Positions 5,208 through 7,412 of a DNA stretch of 7,412 nucleotides are shown one piece after another; within the stretch, counting starts at the first letter, position 1, and each line of letters begins with the position of its first letter. Below the pieces are notes generated by a model, which did no database searches, was not told where the DNA came from, and saw nothing but the letters and a program-made list of their open reading frames with translations. The stretch is taken from positions 1 through 7,412 of the forward strand of contig WREE01000098.1 of NCBI GenBank assembly GCA_009779515.1. The letters are read 5' to 3'. The stretch is from Symbiobacteriaceae bacterium (GTDB lineage: Bacteria > Bacillota > JAAYKD01 > WRDA01). The position numbers and the translations under genes are program-made.

Positions 5208-7244
5208 ATGCGCAAGATAACCATTCAGGATCTCTACTCTTTTAAATGGGTAGCAGATCCCAACCTCTCGCCGGATGGGTCGAAGATCATCTACACCCAC
5301 ACCCATATCGACGAAGAGAGCAAAGAGTACCGTACCCACCTCTACATGGTCTACACCTGTGGCACCGTTAAGCCACGCAAAATTAGCGGTGGCACCCGTC
5401 GGGATACCTCTCCCCGCTGGTCACCCTGTGGCAACAAGCTGGCTTTTGTCTCCGATCGTTCCGGTGAAGGTCAAATCTGGATGCTCTCCATGGATGGTGG
5501 CGAGGCGACGCAAGTAACCACCATGCGCTATGGCGCTGGCAACCCTACCTGGTCTCCCGACGGCAAGAAGTTGGCTTTTACTGCCAGAATGCACCCCACC
5601 GATGAGCTGGATAAAATGTTTAAGCCTATGTCTCGAGGAGAAAAAGATGCCGAAGCCAAGTATAAGCGGGAGCACGGCTTAGTCGTCGAAAGCCTGCAGT
5701 ACCGCTCCAACGATGCCGGCTTCCTGGATGGTCGCTACACCCATATCTGGGTTCTCGATATTGCCAGCGGCAAAATTACCAAAATTACCGATGGCAACTG
5801 GCACCATCAGAGCTTCTCCTGGGCGCCCTGCAGCAGCAAATTGGTTTTATCTGCTAATCGCACCGCGAATCCGGAAGACAATACCTGGAATTCCGACTTA
5901 TATGTAGTCTCCGCCGAAGGTGGCGAGCTTAAGCAGATAACCTCTACCGACGGTCCCTGCGGTACCCCCTCCTGGTCTCCCGATGGCACCAAAATTGCCT
6001 ACTTAGGGCATACCCGAGATTACGCCGCAGCTACCATCAGCAAAATTTGGATTGTCGATACTGCTGGTGGCACCCCTTACTGCCTGACCCAAGATTTCGA
6101 CCAGGGGTTTGCCGAAGGGGTAGCCTCGGACATGACCCGCGGTGGTGGCGGACGCTCCCTTATCTGGCTGCCTTGCAGCAGTAAACTGGTCTGCAACTCC
6201 AACCATCACGGAAGAGCTCACATGTATACCATCGACCTCAGTGGCAAGGTGGAGCAGCTTACCTCCGGAGATCGGGCAGTCTATGCTGCCAGCTTCTCTG
6301 AAAATTACGAAACCCTCGCTATTGCTTGGGGAGATATGACCACCCCCAACGAAATAGCTGTAATTAACTTAAAGAGCAACGAAGAGAAGCAACTGACCAA
6401 TATTAACCCCTGGTTAGACGACATTGACCTCAGCAATCCCAAAGAGTTCTGGCTGAAAGGGGACGAAGGCTGGGATGTCCAAGCATGGCTGATGAAACCC
6501 GCTGGTTGGCAAGAGGGCAAACAATACCCTATGATCCTAAATATCCACGGCGGGCCGCACTCCATGTTCGGCTACTCTTTCTTCCACGAGTTCCAGGTGA
6601 TGGCTTCGCAAGGCTTCTATGTTCTTTTCCTCAACCCTCGTGGCGGTTCCGGTTATGGGCAAATCTTCCAGCATGGAGTTAACGCCAAGTATGGCGAAGG
6701 CGATTACCGCGACCTTATGCTGGCAGTAGATCATGTGTTGGCGGAGCATAAAGATATCGACAGCACCCGCCTGGGTGTTACCGGCGGCTCCTACGGTGGT
6801 TATATGACCAACTGGATTATTGGGCATACCGACCGCTTTAAGGCAGCGGTAACTCAGCGCTCCATCTCCAACTGGATTAGCTTCTTCGGCGTTTCCGATA
6901 TCGGCTTTAACTTCTGCGATACTCAGCTGGGTGGGAATCCTCTGGATAGCTACGAAGCTATGGTGCGCTTTTCGCCTCTCACCTATGTCAAGAATGTGGT
7001 CACTCCTTTGCTCATTATCCACGCCGAGCAAGATTACCGCTGCCCTATTGAGCAGGGTGAGCAGCTCTTCGTTTCCCTGAAAAAGCTGGGGCAGGAAGTT
7101 AAAATGGTGCGCTTCAACAATGCCACCCATGAGCTTTCCCGCAGCGGTATGCCGCCTCTGCGTATCGACCGCTTAACCCATATGCTTAAGTGGTTTACCG
7201 ATCATATCGAAGTTGTAGCCGGCGACTATCGCTCCTACGAGTAG
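5208..7244 (+). CDS. S9 family serine peptidase (prolyl oligopeptidase / acylaminoacyl-peptidase-like)
   Basis: This peptidase cleaves short peptides, removing di- or acyl-aminoacyl units; the exact specificity cannot be read here. The 678 aa product has no signal peptide, so it is probably cytoplasmic. An N-terminal seven-blade beta-propeller (about 10-400) shows PD40-like repeats near residues 20, 71, 115, 205, 255, 320 and 363. The C-terminal alpha/beta hydrolase domain (about 415-670) contains NIHGGP (445-450, oxyanion region), GGSYGG with nucleophile Ser528, HAEQDYR with Asp609, and THELSRSG with His641. The triad is complete. Three blades carry Cys where the family usually has Asp in the SPDG turn (Cys74, Cys208, Cys323). 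AGGAGG (5193-5198) lies 9 nt before the ATG, which supports the start. It is monocistronic here, divergent from the FMN-domain gene, with a terminator just downstream. The GEQDYR-like and HELSRSG motifs place it with bacterial S9C enzymes. Confidence 0.95.
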   Translation: MRKITIQDLYSFKWVADPNLSPDGSKIIYTHTHIDEESKEYRTHLYMVYTCGTVKPRKISGGTRRDTSPRWSPCGNKLAFVSDRSGEGQIWMLSMDGGEATQVTTMRYGAGNPTWSPDGKKLAFTARMHPTDELDKMFKPMSRGEKDAEAKYKREHGLVVESLQYRSNDAGFLDGRYTHIWVLDIASGKITKITDGNWHHQSFSWAPCSSKLVLSANRTANPEDNTWNSDLYVVSAEGGELKQITSTDGPCGTPSWSPDGTKIAYLGHTRDYAAATISKIWIVDTAGGTPYCLTQDFDQGFAEGVASDMTRGGGGRSLIWLPCSSKLVCNSNHHGRAHMYTIDLSGKVEQLTSGDRAVYAASFSENYETLAIAWGDMTTPNEIAVINLKSNEEKQLTNINPWLDDIDLSNPKEFWLKGDEGWDVQAWLMKPAGWQEGKQYPMILNIHGGPHSMFGYSFFHEFQVMASQGFYVLFLNPRGGSGYGQIFQHGVNAKYGEGDYRDLMLAVDHVLAEHKDIDSTRLGVTGGSYGGYMTNWIIGHTDRFKAAVTQRSISNWISFFGVSDIGFNFCDTQLGGNPLDSYEAMVRFSPLTYVKNVVTPLLIIHAEQDYRCPIEQGEQLFVSLKKLGQEVKMVRFNNATHELSRSGMPPLRIDRLTHMLKWFTDHIEVVAGDYRSYE

Positions 7245-7298
7245 ATATTCTGCTAGATGGGGGTAGAGGGGTTACCCACTCCCAAACTCCCTTTGGTT

Positions 7299-7342
7299 GC
7301 GGGGCTTTAAGCTTTACCAGGCTGAGAAGCCCCGCTTTGTTA
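7299..7342 (+). terminator. Intrinsic terminator of the S9 peptidase gene
   Basis: GCGGGGCTT (7299-7307) pairs with AAGCCCCGC (7327-7335), a 9-bp stem. The 19-nt loop can form a small AGC/GCT inner stem. The hairpin is followed by TTTGTTAT. It lies 55 nt after the stop codon. Confidence 0.75.
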
Positions 7343-7362
7343 TCGTGACAGCCTAGAGGACA

Positions 7363-7405
7363 CCCGCTTCTAAAGCGGGGGATGAATTGGCATGTAGGAT
7401 CCTAC
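7363..7405. mobile_element. Possible IS200/IS605-type end or MITE remnant
   Basis: CCCGCTT (7363-7369) pairs with AAGCGGG (7373-7379) around a CTA loop. GGATGAATTGGCATG follows, and then a perfect 12-bp palindrome, GTAGGATCCTAC (7394-7405). A subterminal CCCGC/GCGGG hairpin followed by GATGAATTGG is, from memory, the style of IS200/IS605 (tnpB-bearing) ends, where it also forms the 3' part of the omega RNA. No tnpA or tnpB sequence precedes it in the window, so it is either a solo end or the edge of an element lying to the right. It could instead be a simple second terminator-like hairpin. Confidence 0.35.
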
Positions 7406-7412
7406 CTTCAGC

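Noticed and set aside
6537..7130. 197-codon open frame on the minus strand
   Set aside because: It lies wholly inside the hydrolase domain of the S9 peptidase, whose catalytic motifs are intact, and it shows no recognisable domain.
1..7412. CRISPR array or defence-island genes
   Set aside because: There are no regularly spaced repeats and no nuclease, helicase or toxin-like products; the genes are mainly housekeeping and envelope-related.

Overview
The window looks like a chromosomal stretch of a bacterium, most likely an anaerobic member of the Bacillota (Clostridia-like). The pointers are a dusB-greA gene pair, strong AGGAGG-type ribosome binding sites, an RnfG-like FMN-domain protein and moderate GC. 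No gene here fixes the genus, so this placement is an inference.

Layout. (1) Positions 1-372, minus strand: the N-terminal 124 codons of an exported protein of unknown function, with its own promoter; the gene runs off the left edge. (2) Positions 373-606: an intergenic region with that promoter, an inverted repeat straddling it, a very stable GAAA-loop hairpin and a possible dusB promoter. (3) Positions about 592-4365, plus strand: a tight four-gene cluster with gaps of 18-30 nt. It holds dusB (tRNA-dihydrouridine synthase), greA (transcript-cleavage factor), a low-specificity threonine aldolase, and a membrane-anchored DHHW/AlgX-like SGNH protein on a Pro/Thr-rich stalk. A hairpin terminator follows at 4369-4401. 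(4) Positions 4468-5004, minus strand, convergent with the cluster: a single-pass RnfG-like FMN-binding-domain protein. (5) Positions 5005-5207: a divergent intergenic region with a 7-bp inverted repeat. (6) Positions 5208-7244, plus strand: a complete S9 (prolyl oligopeptidase/acylaminoacyl peptidase-like) serine peptidase with a seven-blade propeller and an intact catalytic triad, followed by a terminator. (7) Positions 7336-7412: a small hairpin and a palindrome that resemble an IS200/IS605-type element end.

The dusB-greA pair is a housekeeping translation/transcription couplet that in many Clostridia is followed by lysS. Here that place is taken by an amino-acid enzyme and a surface protein. 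No wholly new multi-gene system is evident. The most interesting points are two genes whose natural N-termini lack ATG/GTG/TTG (dusB and the DHHW gene), an FMN-domain protein with a degenerate flavinylation motif, recurrent cysteines in the peptidase propeller, and symmetric DNA around promoters.
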